From assembly GCA_964496365.1 (NCBI GenBank), contig CAZBZK010000031.1:1-17451 (forward strand): a stretch of DNA of 17,451 bases, read 5' to 3'. Position numbers and translations under genes: made by a program. This DNA is from AB-629-J13 sp964496365 (GTDB lineage Bacteria; Fidelibacterota; Marinisomatia; Marinisomatales; AB-629-J13). The notes beneath the pieces were generated by a model. The model did no database searches and was not told the origin of the DNA. It saw only the letters and a program-made list of their open reading frames with translations. Of this stretch, positions 7,284 through 15,224 are shown one piece after another; position 1 is the first letter of the stretch; each line of letters begins with the position of its first letter.

Positions 7284-8372
7284 ATGACGCACAGAGTATT
7301 TAATTTTAATCCCGGTCCATCCACATTACCATTAGATGTTTTAAAAACAGTACAAAACGAATTATTAGATTATCATGGTACAGGGATGTCTGTTTTGGAA
7401 ATTTCACATAGATCAACTCAATTTGAAAAAATAATTTATGATGCAAATCGTTTATTGAAAGAACTATTGGGATTGGGGAATTTATATCATATTTTATTTG
7501 TAGGTGGAGGTGCTTCAACCCAATTTGCAAATATCCCATTAAATTTTTTAAGAGATTGGATGACAGCTAACTATGTTGATACAGGAACATGGGCATCTAA
7601 AGCAATTAAAGAAGCTCAAAAAATAGGAAAGGTAAACATTATCGCATCCTCAAAAGATCAAGAATATGCTTACATTCCGACTTTCGATGCGTCTGAAATT
7701 ACTAAAAATGCTGCCTATGTTCATATAACATCGAACAATACGATTAAGGGAACTCAATATCAAACATTCCCTGAAACTAGATCTGTACCTCTTTTTGCTG
7801 ACTTGTCGTCAGATATTTGTTCTCGAAATTTTGACTATTCCAAATTATCATTATTTTACGCAGGTGCTCAAAAAAACCTTGGTCCATCTGGTGTGACAAT
7901 TGTGGGAATGAGAAAAGAATTGTTGGAAAACCAAAATGAAAATCTTCCTACAATGGTTGATTACCAAACCCATGCAAAAAAAGATTCACTTTTCAATACA
8001 CCTCCTGTTTTTGCAATTTACATTATTAAATTAGTGTTGGAATGGATAAAGGACAATGGAGGCATTTTAGGGATTGAGGGAAAAAATAGAGAGAAGAAAA
8101 ATTTGATTTATGGTTTATTAGATTCTGAAAAGGAATTTTTCAATCCCACTGCAGAAACAAATAGCAGGAGTTGGATGAATATTACGTTTAGACTCCCATC
8201 TGAAGAATTGGAAAAAAAGTTTATAGATGAAGGCATTTCCAATGGACTGATTGGATTAAAAGGACATCGTAGCGTAGGAGGGATTCGAATTTCACTGTAC
8301 AATGCAATGACATTAGAAGGAACAGAAGCCGTTGCACAGTTCATGAAATCATTTCAAAATAAATATGGTTAA
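7284..8372 (+). CDS. serC: Phosphoserine aminotransferase SerC
   Basis: A 362-residue PLP enzyme, the same length as E. coli SerC. It transfers the amino group of glutamate to 3-phosphohydroxypyruvate to give phosphoserine, and in vitamin B6 synthesis can act on the erythronate-derived analogue. Visible features: FNFNPGPS start (6-13), substrate residues EISHRS (39-44), PLP-phosphate loop GGGASTQF (74-81), W103 that stacks on PLP, D173 in LFADLSSD, the PLP Schiff-base lysine K197 in YAGAQKNLGP, and the C-terminal KGHRSVGGIR(I)S block. Start ATG with AAGGA a few bases upstream. It follows serA by nine bases and precedes gcvT by nine, so serA and serC provide consecutive steps. Confidence 0.96.
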   Translation: MTHRVFNFNPGPSTLPLDVLKTVQNELLDYHGTGMSVLEISHRSTQFEKIIYDANRLLKELLGLGNLYHILFVGGGASTQFANIPLNFLRDWMTANYVDTGTWASKAIKEAQKIGKVNIIASSKDQEYAYIPTFDASEITKNAAYVHITSNNTIKGTQYQTFPETRSVPLFADLSSDICSRNFDYSKLSLFYAGAQKNLGPSGVTIVGMRKELLENQNENLPTMVDYQTHAKKDSLFNTPPVFAIYIIKLVLEWIKDNGGILGIEGKNREKKNLIYGLLDSEKEFFNPTAETNSRSWMNITFRLPSEELEKKFIDEGISNGLIGLKGHRSVGGIRISLYNAMTLEGTEAVAQFMKSFQNKYG

Positions 8373-8381
8373 TGTTCAAAT

Positions 8382-9470
8382 ATGATTAAATCTCCCCTTT
8401 ACCACTACCATACAAAATTGGGAGCTAAAATGGTTGATTTTGGTGGATATGAAATGCCTCTGTATTACTCTGGTATTGCAGAGGAACATCAAAAAGTACG
8501 ATCCCATGTAGGAATATTTGATGTTAGTCACATGGGGCAAATAATAATTTCAGGTCTAAAAGCAAATCAATTTTTACAAAGAATATTGGTTAGTAACATT
8601 CATTCACTCCAAGCAGGTCAGTCTCAATACAGTTTGATATGCAATGAAAATGGCGGAATTATTGATGATTTATTAGTATATCGATTCCCAGAAATTTATA
8701 TGCTGGTTGTGAATGCATCTAATTTGGAAAAAAATCTAAATTGGCTTCAAAAACAGAATAAGGAAAACATTTGTATTAAGAACAAAAGTAATGAAATTTC
8801 CCTCATAGCTCTTCAAGGACCTTCAAGCAGACTATTAATTTCGGATTTATTTGGATCATGTGTTGAATCCCTTTCATTTTGTCATTTTGTTCAAACAACC
8901 AAATATGGCTCATCTTTAACTATTTCCAGAACTGGATATACCGGCGAACTTGGGTATGAATTGTATTGTACTCTTGAAAATGTGGAAGCCTGCTGGGAAG
9001 AATTAGCCGAAAAGGGGGTAAAATACGGTTTAGTATATGCAGGATTGGGAGCTAGGGATCTACTTCGCATGGAAATGAAATATTGTTTATATGGAAATGA
9101 TATTGATGAAAATACAACTCCCTTTGAAGCAGGATTGCGATGGGTAGTCGATTTAGATAAAGAAGATTTTATTGGAAAATCAGTTTTGTCAAAGTTTTTA
9201 AAGAATGGAACAAAACAACTGGTATGTTTCCAACTTGAAGAGAAAGCAATCCCCAGAAAAGGCTATCCGATTTGTGTGGAAGGGCACCCAATTGGAATGG
9301 TAACCAGTGGGGGGTTTTCATCCGTGTTGAATCGGGGGATTGGAATGGGATTTGTAAAACGAGAATATAAAAAGAGTGGACATAAAATTGAAATTGACAT
9401 ACGTGGAAAATTAAAATCTGCAGTGGTAAAAAAGCCTCCTCTATATACAAAGGGAACTTTGTATTCATAA
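8382..9470 (+). CDS. gcvT: Glycine cleavage system T protein (aminomethyltransferase)
   Basis: A 362-residue folate enzyme of the glycine cleavage system. It takes the aminomethyl group from lipoylated H protein and gives ammonia plus 5,10-methylene-tetrahydrofolate. Family signatures: KMVDFGGYEMPLYY (16-29), VGIFDVSHMG (43-52), GGIIDDLLVY (91-100) with the catalytic Asp in the DD pair, SRTGYTGELGYE, and the C-terminal PFEAGLRW...DFIGK block. Length matches family members. gcvH and gcvP are not in the window. Its place after serA-serC fits a supply line from 3-phosphoglycerate through serine and glycine to one-carbon units. The ATG has no strong ribosome binding site. Confidence 0.95.
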   Translation: MIKSPLYHYHTKLGAKMVDFGGYEMPLYYSGIAEEHQKVRSHVGIFDVSHMGQIIISGLKANQFLQRILVSNIHSLQAGQSQYSLICNENGGIIDDLLVYRFPEIYMLVVNASNLEKNLNWLQKQNKENICIKNKSNEISLIALQGPSSRLLISDLFGSCVESLSFCHFVQTTKYGSSLTISRTGYTGELGYELYCTLENVEACWEELAEKGVKYGLVYAGLGARDLLRMEMKYCLYGNDIDENTTPFEAGLRWVVDLDKEDFIGKSVLSKFLKNGTKQLVCFQLEEKAIPRKGYPICVEGHPIGMVTSGGFSSVLNRGIGMGFVKREYKKSGHKIEIDIRGKLKSAVVKKPPLYTKGTLYS

Positions 9471-9495
9471 AATTCATTGAATTAGTTTCGTACAA

Positions 9496-11820
9496 ATGAA
9501 AGATCGAAAACAAGAGATAATTGGAATATTATTATTAATTTTATCATTCTGCATTTTTACTAGTCTGATTGGTTTTGATCCATCTGAAGATCCCCAGATA
9601 TCTCCGAATGTAAAATTGACAAACACCATGGGAATAGCAGGTATTTATGTGTCTTATTTCATGATTAAACTGGGATTTGGAGTCTCTATATTTGTGGTTC
9701 CAATTTTGGGATTTGTTTGGGGGTGGTATATTTTCAGTAAAAAAAAATTAGCTAATCTTTATAGACCATCTCAATTTATATTAGCAGGAATGCTTTGGTT
9801 GTCCATTTCCTTTGGACAGATTGCAATTTGGGTATCCCAAACACATCCAAATTTTGGATTGATTCCAGGGTTTTCCGGATGGGCAATAGCAAATTTATTA
9901 TATGATTTTTTCGGAGTGTTTGGTGTTTCTGTTATTTTAGCTGGAGGATGGTTAATAATTATTAGAGGATATTTTTCTTGGGATTTTTATCGTCCTTTCC
10001 AATTAGTTGGTGAATGGATTAAGGAAAAATGGAATGCAATCAGGTTAAAAAGAACTCTTCAAAAAAAAGCAAATATCAAACAAAAACACACACAAGAATT
10101 GATCGCTAAAATTGAAGATAAACAAAAAAAAGTAGAAGATGAATTTTTTGAGGAAAAAAAAGAAGATGATTTGAAGCTTGAAGAAGAATCAGATATAACC
10201 AAAACAGAAACTACCTCAATACCTGAAGACACTCCTTTGGAGATTTCACCAAATGAAAAACCTGAAACAACTTCGGATTCCGAACCTTCAAATCAAAAAA
10301 TAGAAGTGGGAGAAATGGTCATTGAGGAAGAAGTGTCACTTGATAAATTAAATGAAAGAAAGTCCCCAAAACGTGAATATCAATTACCTACTACAGATTT
10401 ACTAGAATCTCCATTGAATATTCAAGATGGCATGAATAAAGACGAATTATTAGACCGAGCCAATTTTCTCACGAAATCTTTAGCAACTTTTGGTGTGGAA
10501 GGGAAAGTAGTCAATGTTCATCCTGGACCGGTAATTACTTTATTTGAAGTGGAACCTGCCGAAGGAGTAAGAGTCAATAAATTTGTCCAGCTTTCTGATG
10601 ATTTAGCCCGAGTTATGGAAGCCAGTCGAGTGAGAGTCATTGCACCGATTCCCGGAAAATCCTCTGTGGGAATTGAAATCCCAAATCGAAATCCTGCCAT
10701 GGTTTATTTTAAATCCATAGTGAATTCTGAAAAATTTGCAGGTGGGAAATCCTTACTAACCTTAGCTATTGGCAAGAATACATCCGGAGAAATTGAAACC
10801 TTGAATTTGGGAGATATGCCCCATTTGTTAATAGCAGGAACGACCGGATCGGGGAAATCGGTCTGTTTAAATACAATCATTTGCAGTATCTTGTACCGGG
10901 CAAAACCGGATGAAATCCGATTTCTCATTATTGATCCGAAAAAAGTTGAAATGACTATGTACCGTGCTTTGGACGAATATTTTCTGATTCAATCCGAAGA
11001 TATAGATGAACCTATCGTTACTACAACGGAAAATGCGATCCTTGCTCTTAAAGGATTAGAAAAAGAAATGGATCAACGTTATTCAATTTTAGCAGAATCC
11101 GTGGTGAGAAATATTGGTGAATACAATGTAAAAATGAAATCTGAAAAACAACCCCTCATGCCATACATTGTCTTAGTGATTGATGAACTTGCTGACCTTA
11201 TGATGATGAGCGCAAAAGATGTCGAAGCCCCCATTGCACGTCTTGCTCAACTTGCTAGAGCGGTGGGAATTCATTTGGTGATTGCTACCCAGCGTCCATC
11301 TGTTGATGTTATTACAGGTGTGATTAAAGCAAATTTTCCATCAAGAATCGCCTTTCAAGTGGCTACCAAAATTGATTCCCGGACGATTATTGATACTTCT
11401 GGGGCCGAAAAATTGATTGGGAGAGGAGATATGTTGTTTGTAGGATTGGGATCTCCCGAACCGGTTCGTTTGCATAATGCATTTTTATCTTTGGAAGAAA
11501 TTGGAGCCATTATGAGCCATATCTCCACTCAACCAAAAAGTGATAAACTTTCACTTCCGGGCATAAAAGATTCTTCAGTTGGTGGGATGGAATTGGGGGG
11601 TGATTCGCAGGATGAAATGCTGACTGAAGCGATTAAATTAGTGGTGACTCATCAACAAGGATCAATCTCGTTACTTCAAAGAAGATTGAAATTAGGTTAT
11701 TCAAGAGCTGCACGACTTATGGATGAAATGGAAAAAATAGGAGTGGTTGGCCCATTTACTGGAAGTAAAGCGAGAACGGTACTTGTTGATGAGTCTTATT
11801 TGGAAATGATATCTGAGTGA
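9496..11820 (+). CDS. ftsK: DNA translocase FtsK/SpoIIIE
   Basis: A 774-residue septum-associated ATPase that pumps chromosomal DNA during cell division and helps resolve chromosome dimers. Residues about 7-160 hold four hydrophobic membrane segments (near 8-27, 46-80, 93-113, 134-157). A charged, low-complexity Glu/Lys/Ser linker covers about 180-300. The motor domain has Walker A GTTGSGKS (448-455), Walker B VLVIDEL (559-565) and the ATQRPSVDVITG segment (597-608). The winged-helix gamma domain that reads oriented DNA motifs is at about 706-770. It is closer in size to SpoIIIE or short FtsK than to E. coli FtsK (1329), mainly because of the short linker. Its stop overlaps the GTG of the next gene as GTGA, indicating translational coupling. 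Confidence 0.96.
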   Translation: MKDRKQEIIGILLLILSFCIFTSLIGFDPSEDPQISPNVKLTNTMGIAGIYVSYFMIKLGFGVSIFVVPILGFVWGWYIFSKKKLANLYRPSQFILAGMLWLSISFGQIAIWVSQTHPNFGLIPGFSGWAIANLLYDFFGVFGVSVILAGGWLIIIRGYFSWDFYRPFQLVGEWIKEKWNAIRLKRTLQKKANIKQKHTQELIAKIEDKQKKVEDEFFEEKKEDDLKLEEESDITKTETTSIPEDTPLEISPNEKPETTSDSEPSNQKIEVGEMVIEEEVSLDKLNERKSPKREYQLPTTDLLESPLNIQDGMNKDELLDRANFLTKSLATFGVEGKVVNVHPGPVITLFEVEPAEGVRVNKFVQLSDDLARVMEASRVRVIAPIPGKSSVGIEIPNRNPAMVYFKSIVNSEKFAGGKSLLTLAIGKNTSGEIETLNLGDMPHLLIAGTTGSGKSVCLNTIICSILYRAKPDEIRFLIIDPKKVEMTMYRALDEYFLIQSEDIDEPIVTTTENAILALKGLEKEMDQRYSILAESVVRNIGEYNVKMKSEKQPLMPYIVLVIDELADLMMMSAKDVEAPIARLAQLARAVGIHLVIATQRPSVDVITGVIKANFPSRIAFQVATKIDSRTIIDTSGAEKLIGRGDMLFVGLGSPEPVRLHNAFLSLEEIGAIMSHISTQPKSDKLSLPGIKDSSVGGMELGGDSQDEMLTEAIKLVVTHQQGSISLLQRRLKLGYSRAARLMDEMEKIGVVGPFTGSKARTVLVDESYLEMISE

Positions 11821-12373
11821 AATTTTTCACCCTAAAATTTATGTTTCTGATTTCGTTGTGTCCATCGTTTGCATCCAATGAAATTTCATTTCTCGATTCT
11901 ACATTTCAAACTCTATATTCTCAATCTGGACACTATAAAATTGAATTAATTCAGAACCAATTCTCAGTCCAAAACTTATCTAAAGGGGATTTATTTATAG
12001 AGAATAACCATCATTTATTAATTCGTTTTCCCAATGTACACCTTTATTTAAACGGTGATTATTTTTATTCGTTTTATCCAAATGAAAAGAAGATTATTAT
12101 TGATAGGTATATAGAAACTGAGTTTAATATTATTTCCATATTAAATCGTGACTGGAAAAATATCTCTATCGAAAACGTAACAAGTGATGGAGATTCAAAA
12201 ACGATTCATATTTTAATGGATGATTATGATATGAGGGGGAAATTGGAAGTTAGTAACCAAAATTTCCCTCAAAATTTAGAATTGGTTTTTAATGAAAATG
12301 AATCTATTCAATTGAATTTGGATTTGATAGAATTAAAATCCATAGATTTTACGATTTTATTATTAGACACCAC
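11817..12373 (+). CDS. LolA-like outer-membrane lipoprotein carrier, 3' end lost in the assembly gap
   Basis: Start GTG at 11817 overlaps the ftsK stop by four bases. About 185 residues are visible. Residues 1-20 form a Sec signal peptide (KFFTLKFMFLISL, cut near SFA-S); the Cys in it does not fit a lipobox, so a periplasmic protein is expected. The mature part has the LolA/LolB-like pattern of beta strands: a GDLFIENNHHLLIRFP segment (57-72), then YLNGDYFYSFYPNEKK, matching the family theme of residues shielding lipid acyl chains. LolA ferries lipoproteins from the inner to the outer membrane, and a LolA gene next to ftsK is a known arrangement. The family is about 200-220 residues long, so only a short C-terminal piece is missing. 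No stop is visible. Family assignment is by pattern, not by a single diagnostic motif. Confidence 0.65.
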
Positions 12374-12473
12374 NNNNNNNNNNNNNNNNNNNNNNNNNNN
12401 NNNNNNNNNNNNNNNNNNNNNNNNNNNNNNNNNNNNNNNNNNNNNNNNNNNNNNNNNNNNNNNNNNNNNNNNN
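12374..12473. other. Assembly gap of 100 N
   Basis: Exactly 100 undetermined bases. This round number is the usual placeholder for a gap of unknown size. Both flanks happen to be in the same frame, so a naive translation joins them into one 476-residue protein, but the left side is a LolA-like periplasmic protein and the right side is a polytopic membrane protein. The true gap must hold the 3' end of one gene and the 5' end of the next; from usual family lengths I would guess a few hundred bases. Confidence 0.97.
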
Positions 12474-13247
12474 CTGGAAGAAATTCCAACTTATCCTCTA
12501 TTCAGTGCCACCATAATTGGTTATTTTGGAAATAGTGTTTTACCCTTCAGATTAGGTGAAATCCTCAGAGCATTTTCATTATCAAAAGACAGCAAATTAA
12601 AAGTTTCTTCCATAATGGGAACCATTATTTTAGATAGAATTCTCGATATCGCTGGATTGTTTTTGTTTTCCTTAGTTTTGATGCTTATATATCCAATGGA
12701 AAAATCCTTAAAAACCGGGATTTTGATTATGGCTTTATTTTTATTGGGTATTTCCGTATTCATTTTTGTTATCGCAAAGAATAATCAAAAATGGAATTCC
12801 AATAAAAACCTCTTTGGGGGGCAATTCAATCCAAAGATTAAAAAAATCTGGGATATCATACAAAATGTAATTAATGGATCCATTCAAATTGTTCATTCAA
12901 AACATAAGGGAATTATTATTTTTTACACTCTATTTTTATGGGTAATCTATTTAGCTTGTATGCACATTGTTGTCCTTGCAGTGGGAGTTAATTTATCATG
13001 GCAACAGACTGGATTACTATTATTAGCGACCACTTTATCTATTTCAGTTCCAGCTGCTCCCGGTTATGTAGGAACCTACCATGCTGTGGTTATTTACATG
13101 ATGGTTTCTGTTTTTTCCATCGACCAAGGCATATCCCAATCGTTGGCAATTATTCTTCACGCTGTCGGATTTCTCCCTTTCGTCATTGTTGGAGCATGGT
13201 TTTTCGCTAAAAGTAGCGTCCGATTTGTAGATGTAAAAAATGCGTAA
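12474..13247 (+). CDS. Flippase-like integral membrane protein (LPG synthase TM / YbhN / UPF0104 family), 5' end lost
   Basis: The last 257 codons of a membrane protein whose start lies in the N run. The piece has several hydrophobic helices and the hallmarks of the LPG_synthase_TM / AglD-like family: GYFGNSVLPFRLGEILRA early on, the LDRILDIAGLFLF segment, and SVPAAPGYVGTYHAVV near the end. The family usually has about 300-340 residues, so roughly 50-80 are missing. Such proteins are lysyl-phosphatidylglycerol flippases when fused to a synthetase domain; stand-alone ones like this are thought to move or help attach lipid-linked groups and are mostly uncharacterised. The stop overlaps the next start by eight bases. 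Its neighbours (LolA-like, heptose phosphatase, Ddl) point to envelope assembly. Confidence 0.85.
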   Translation: MEEIPTYPLFSATIIGYFGNSVLPFRLGEILRAFSLSKDSKLKVSSIMGTIILDRILDIAGLFLFSLVLMLIYPMEKSLKTGILIMALFLLGISVFIFVIAKNNQKWNSNKNLFGGQFNPKIKKIWDIIQNVINGSIQIVHSKHKGIIIFYTLFLWVIYLACMHIVVLAVGVNLSWQQTGLLLLATTLSISVPAAPGYVGTYHAVVIYMMVSVFSIDQGISQSLAIILHAVGFLPFVIVGAWFFAKSSVRFVDVKNA

Positions 13248-13800
13248 TCCTTCACCAAATTATGATGTTATTTTTTTGGATCGAGATGGAACATTAAATC
13301 CTGATCCCGGGTACATTGCAACCATCGGAGATTTTAAATTATATCCGTTTACAATGGACGCACTGAAAAAATTATCAACCTTTTCAAATCACCTAGTAAT
13401 CATTACCAATCAGTCTGGTGTATCTAGAGGATTAATTGACCCAAAAGAATTAGATAAAATCCATAATCAGTTCATAAAAGATTGTGAACAGAGTAATGTA
13501 ACCATTTCTGGGCTTTATGTTTGTACAGATCTTCCTGGAAAAGGATCCACTCGAAGAAAACCTGAATCTGGAATGTTTTTAGAAGCAGCTTCAGATTTGG
13601 CTATTAATTTAAACCGCTGTTTAATGATTGGTGATTCTGTATCAGATATGCAAGCGGGAATCCGTCTAAATATGGATACCATGCTGGTTTTAACCGGTAG
13701 AGGATTAGAAACTCAGAAAAAATTATCTAAAGAGTTTTCAGTAACCTATACCGTAGGAAATTTATTAGAAGGTGCACATTTACTTTTTAATGAAATTTAA
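13240..13800 (+). CDS. gmhB: HAD-family phosphatase, GmhB-like (heptose 1,7-bisphosphate 7-phosphatase)
   Basis: A 186-residue cytoplasmic HAD-IIIA phosphatase. Catalytic residues: D14 and D16 in FLDRDGTLN (12-20), T56-N57 in IITNQSG, K107 in RRKPESGM, and D132/D136 in MIGDSVSDMQAG. The NPDPGYI segment after the first motif and the TNQSGV(S)RG segment are typical of GmhB, which removes the 7-phosphate of glycero-manno-heptose bisphosphate on the way to ADP-heptose for LPS. Length fits (E. coli 191). The loop before RRKP is short and has one Cys (C95), so the usual CxH...CxC zinc cluster is missing; substrate could be another sugar bisphosphate or the related histidinol-phosphate type. It overlaps the flippase gene by eight bases and precedes ddl by three. 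No gmhA or hldE is seen nearby. Confidence 0.8.
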   Translation: MRNPSPNYDVIFLDRDGTLNPDPGYIATIGDFKLYPFTMDALKKLSTFSNHLVIITNQSGVSRGLIDPKELDKIHNQFIKDCEQSNVTISGLYVCTDLPGKGSTRRKPESGMFLEAASDLAINLNRCLMIGDSVSDMQAGIRLNMDTMLVLTGRGLETQKKLSKEFSVTYTVGNLLEGAHLLFNEI

Positions 13801-13803
13801 TAG

Positions 13804-14697
13804 ATGAAAATAGCAGTATTAAAGGGTGGTAATTCACCAGAAAGGGAAGTGTCACTTCAAACCGGTAATGCAGTTGAAACTGTGTTGAACACATTGGAAC
13901 ATGACGTGATCGGTTTAGAATGTGATGGCGATTTTGAATCTTTGATGCCTTCGCTATTAAATTCTGATTTTGTGTTCAATGCCCTACATGGTGGTATGGG
14001 AGAAAATGGAACTATTCAGGGCTTATTGGATTGTATAAATCGTCCCTATTCAGGATCAGGTGTGATGGCTTCCTCTTTGTGTATGAACAAATATTTAAGT
14101 AAATCGGTTGTCAATAATTTGGATATCAAAACACCAAACTGGATTAGAATTACACCATCGTCCCCTCTGCCCGACTTAACTCAATTTCCTGTCATTGTTA
14201 AACCAAATTCTCTTGGAAGCACATTAGGACTATCATTGGTCAAGCGTCCTGAAAATCTGAAGAATGCAGTTGAAATTGCCTTGGATTATGATGATGTGGT
14301 GCTGATTGAAAATTACGTCAAAGGGAGAGAAATAGTGGTTTCAATTGTAGGAAATAAAACGTTACCTCTGATTGAGATTTGCCCCTCTCATGAGCTTTAT
14401 GATTTTGAATGTAAATATTCAAAAGGTATGAGTTCGTATCATTGTAATCCTGAAATTTCACATTCTACTGATGAAAAAATAAAATTTCTTGGAAAAAAAA
14501 TCTATGATAATTTTGGATGTTCTAATTATGGACGAATCGATTTTTTACTGGATGAACATGATGATCCTTGGTTTTTGGAGGTGAATACATTGCCCGGTAT
14601 GACGGATACTAGTTTGGTTCCCATGGCGGCGAAAGAAAATGGTTGGTCATTTCCTCATCTCATAGAGAACATAATTATGGAGGCAATGAGGACATGA
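13804..14697 (+). CDS. ddl: D-alanine--D-alanine ligase
   Basis: A 297-residue cytoplasmic ATP-grasp enzyme that joins two D-alanines for the peptidoglycan pentapeptide. The start LKGGNSPEREVSL (6-18) carries E13, matching E15 of E. coli DdlB. S139 in KPNSLGST and Y205 in FECKY match the other two members of the active-site triad; Tyr at that place indicates D-Ala-D-Ala rather than D-Ala-D-lactate specificity. FNALHGGMGENG (58-69) is the substrate loop. Metal ligands D246, E259 and N261 sit in RIDFLLD and LEVNTLPG. Length is slightly under the usual 300-310. The stop overlaps the next ATG as ATGA. The usual mur/fts neighbours are absent, although ftsK lies upstream. Confidence 0.96.
   Translation: MKIAVLKGGNSPEREVSLQTGNAVETVLNTLEHDVIGLECDGDFESLMPSLLNSDFVFNALHGGMGENGTIQGLLDCINRPYSGSGVMASSLCMNKYLSKSVVNNLDIKTPNWIRITPSSPLPDLTQFPVIVKPNSLGSTLGLSLVKRPENLKNAVEIALDYDDVVLIENYVKGREIVVSIVGNKTLPLIEICPSHELYDFECKYSKGMSSYHCNPEISHSTDEKIKFLGKKIYDNFGCSNYGRIDFLLDEHDDPWFLEVNTLPGMTDTSLVPMAAKENGWSFPHLIENIIMEAMRT
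14679..14683 (+). promoter_or_regulatory. Ribosome binding site deciding the start of the NusG-like gene
   Basis: GGAGG (14679-14683) inside the last codons of ddl is ten bases before ATG at 14694. An earlier in-frame ATG at 14643 would add 17 residues of the ddl frame's overlap with no family similarity. The spacing and the natural KYWLAVYTK start support 14694. Confidence 0.7.
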
Positions 14698-15218
14698 AAT
14701 ATTGGTTGGCTGTTTACACAAAACCCAGACATGAAAAAATGGCATACAAGTTTTTGTGCGAAAAAAATATTGAAACATATTTACCTTTAATTAGAGTAAA
14801 AAGAAAGTGGAGTGACCGTTATAAATGGATCGAAAAGCCCATATTTAACAGTTATTTATTTGTTCACATAGAGTTGAAACAAACACTTCAAATCCTCCAA
14901 ACGTTAGGTGTACATCATTTTGTTAAAATCGGAGGTGAAATCATTCCTATCCGTGATTCGGAAATTAATGGAATTAAAAACCTAATCGAAGGAGGATATG
15001 ACCCTGAACCTACTGATTACTTTGTTGTAGGTGATGAGGTTGAAATTATTGGAGGACCGTTGAGAGGATTAAAGGGATTGGTAAATCGTAAAAAGGGAAA
15101 TGATTTTTTTGTATTAAAAATTGATACCATCCAACATGCAATTCAATGCCGAATTGAAAGAAAATGGTTGAAGTCCCTAAAGAAACAAAATAGCCCTTCT
15201 ATTTCAAGATTATCATAG
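14694..15218 (+). CDS. NusG-like transcription antiterminator (RfaH/UpxY/LoaP-type paralogue)
   Basis: A 174-residue protein with the two-domain NusG layout. The N-terminal NGN domain (about 1-100) begins KYWLAVYTKPRHEK, the classic W-x-V-x-T-x-x-x-x-E/K pattern, and has YLPL (29-32) and PIFNSYLFVHI (49-59). The C-terminal KOW domain (about 108-160) has VGDEVEIIGGPLRGLKGLV. Such proteins ride on RNA polymerase; housekeeping NusG is usually encoded beside secE and rplK, while specialised paralogues boost long polysaccharide or metabolite operons. This gene is not beside secE, and the YLP-type N-terminus resembles UpxY/RfaH proteins, so I call it a paralogue. The targets are unknown; the neighbouring envelope genes are candidates. 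Start ATG overlaps the ddl stop. cysS follows after six bases. Confidence 0.87.
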   Translation: MKYWLAVYTKPRHEKMAYKFLCEKNIETYLPLIRVKRKWSDRYKWIEKPIFNSYLFVHIELKQTLQILQTLGVHHFVKIGGEIIPIRDSEINGIKNLIEGGYDPEPTDYFVVGDEVEIIGGPLRGLKGLVNRKKGNDFFVLKIDTIQHAIQCRIERKWLKSLKKQNSPSISRLS

Positions 15219-15224
15219 TGTAAC

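Noticed and set aside
11817..13247. A single 476-residue protein with a central unknown region
   Set aside because: The middle is 100 N; the two ends belong to unrelated families and are best read as two truncated genes.
14643..14693. Earlier in-frame ATG for the NusG-like gene
   Set aside because: It adds 17 residues encoded within ddl with no NusG similarity; the GGAGG-spaced ATG at 14694 gives the normal family start.
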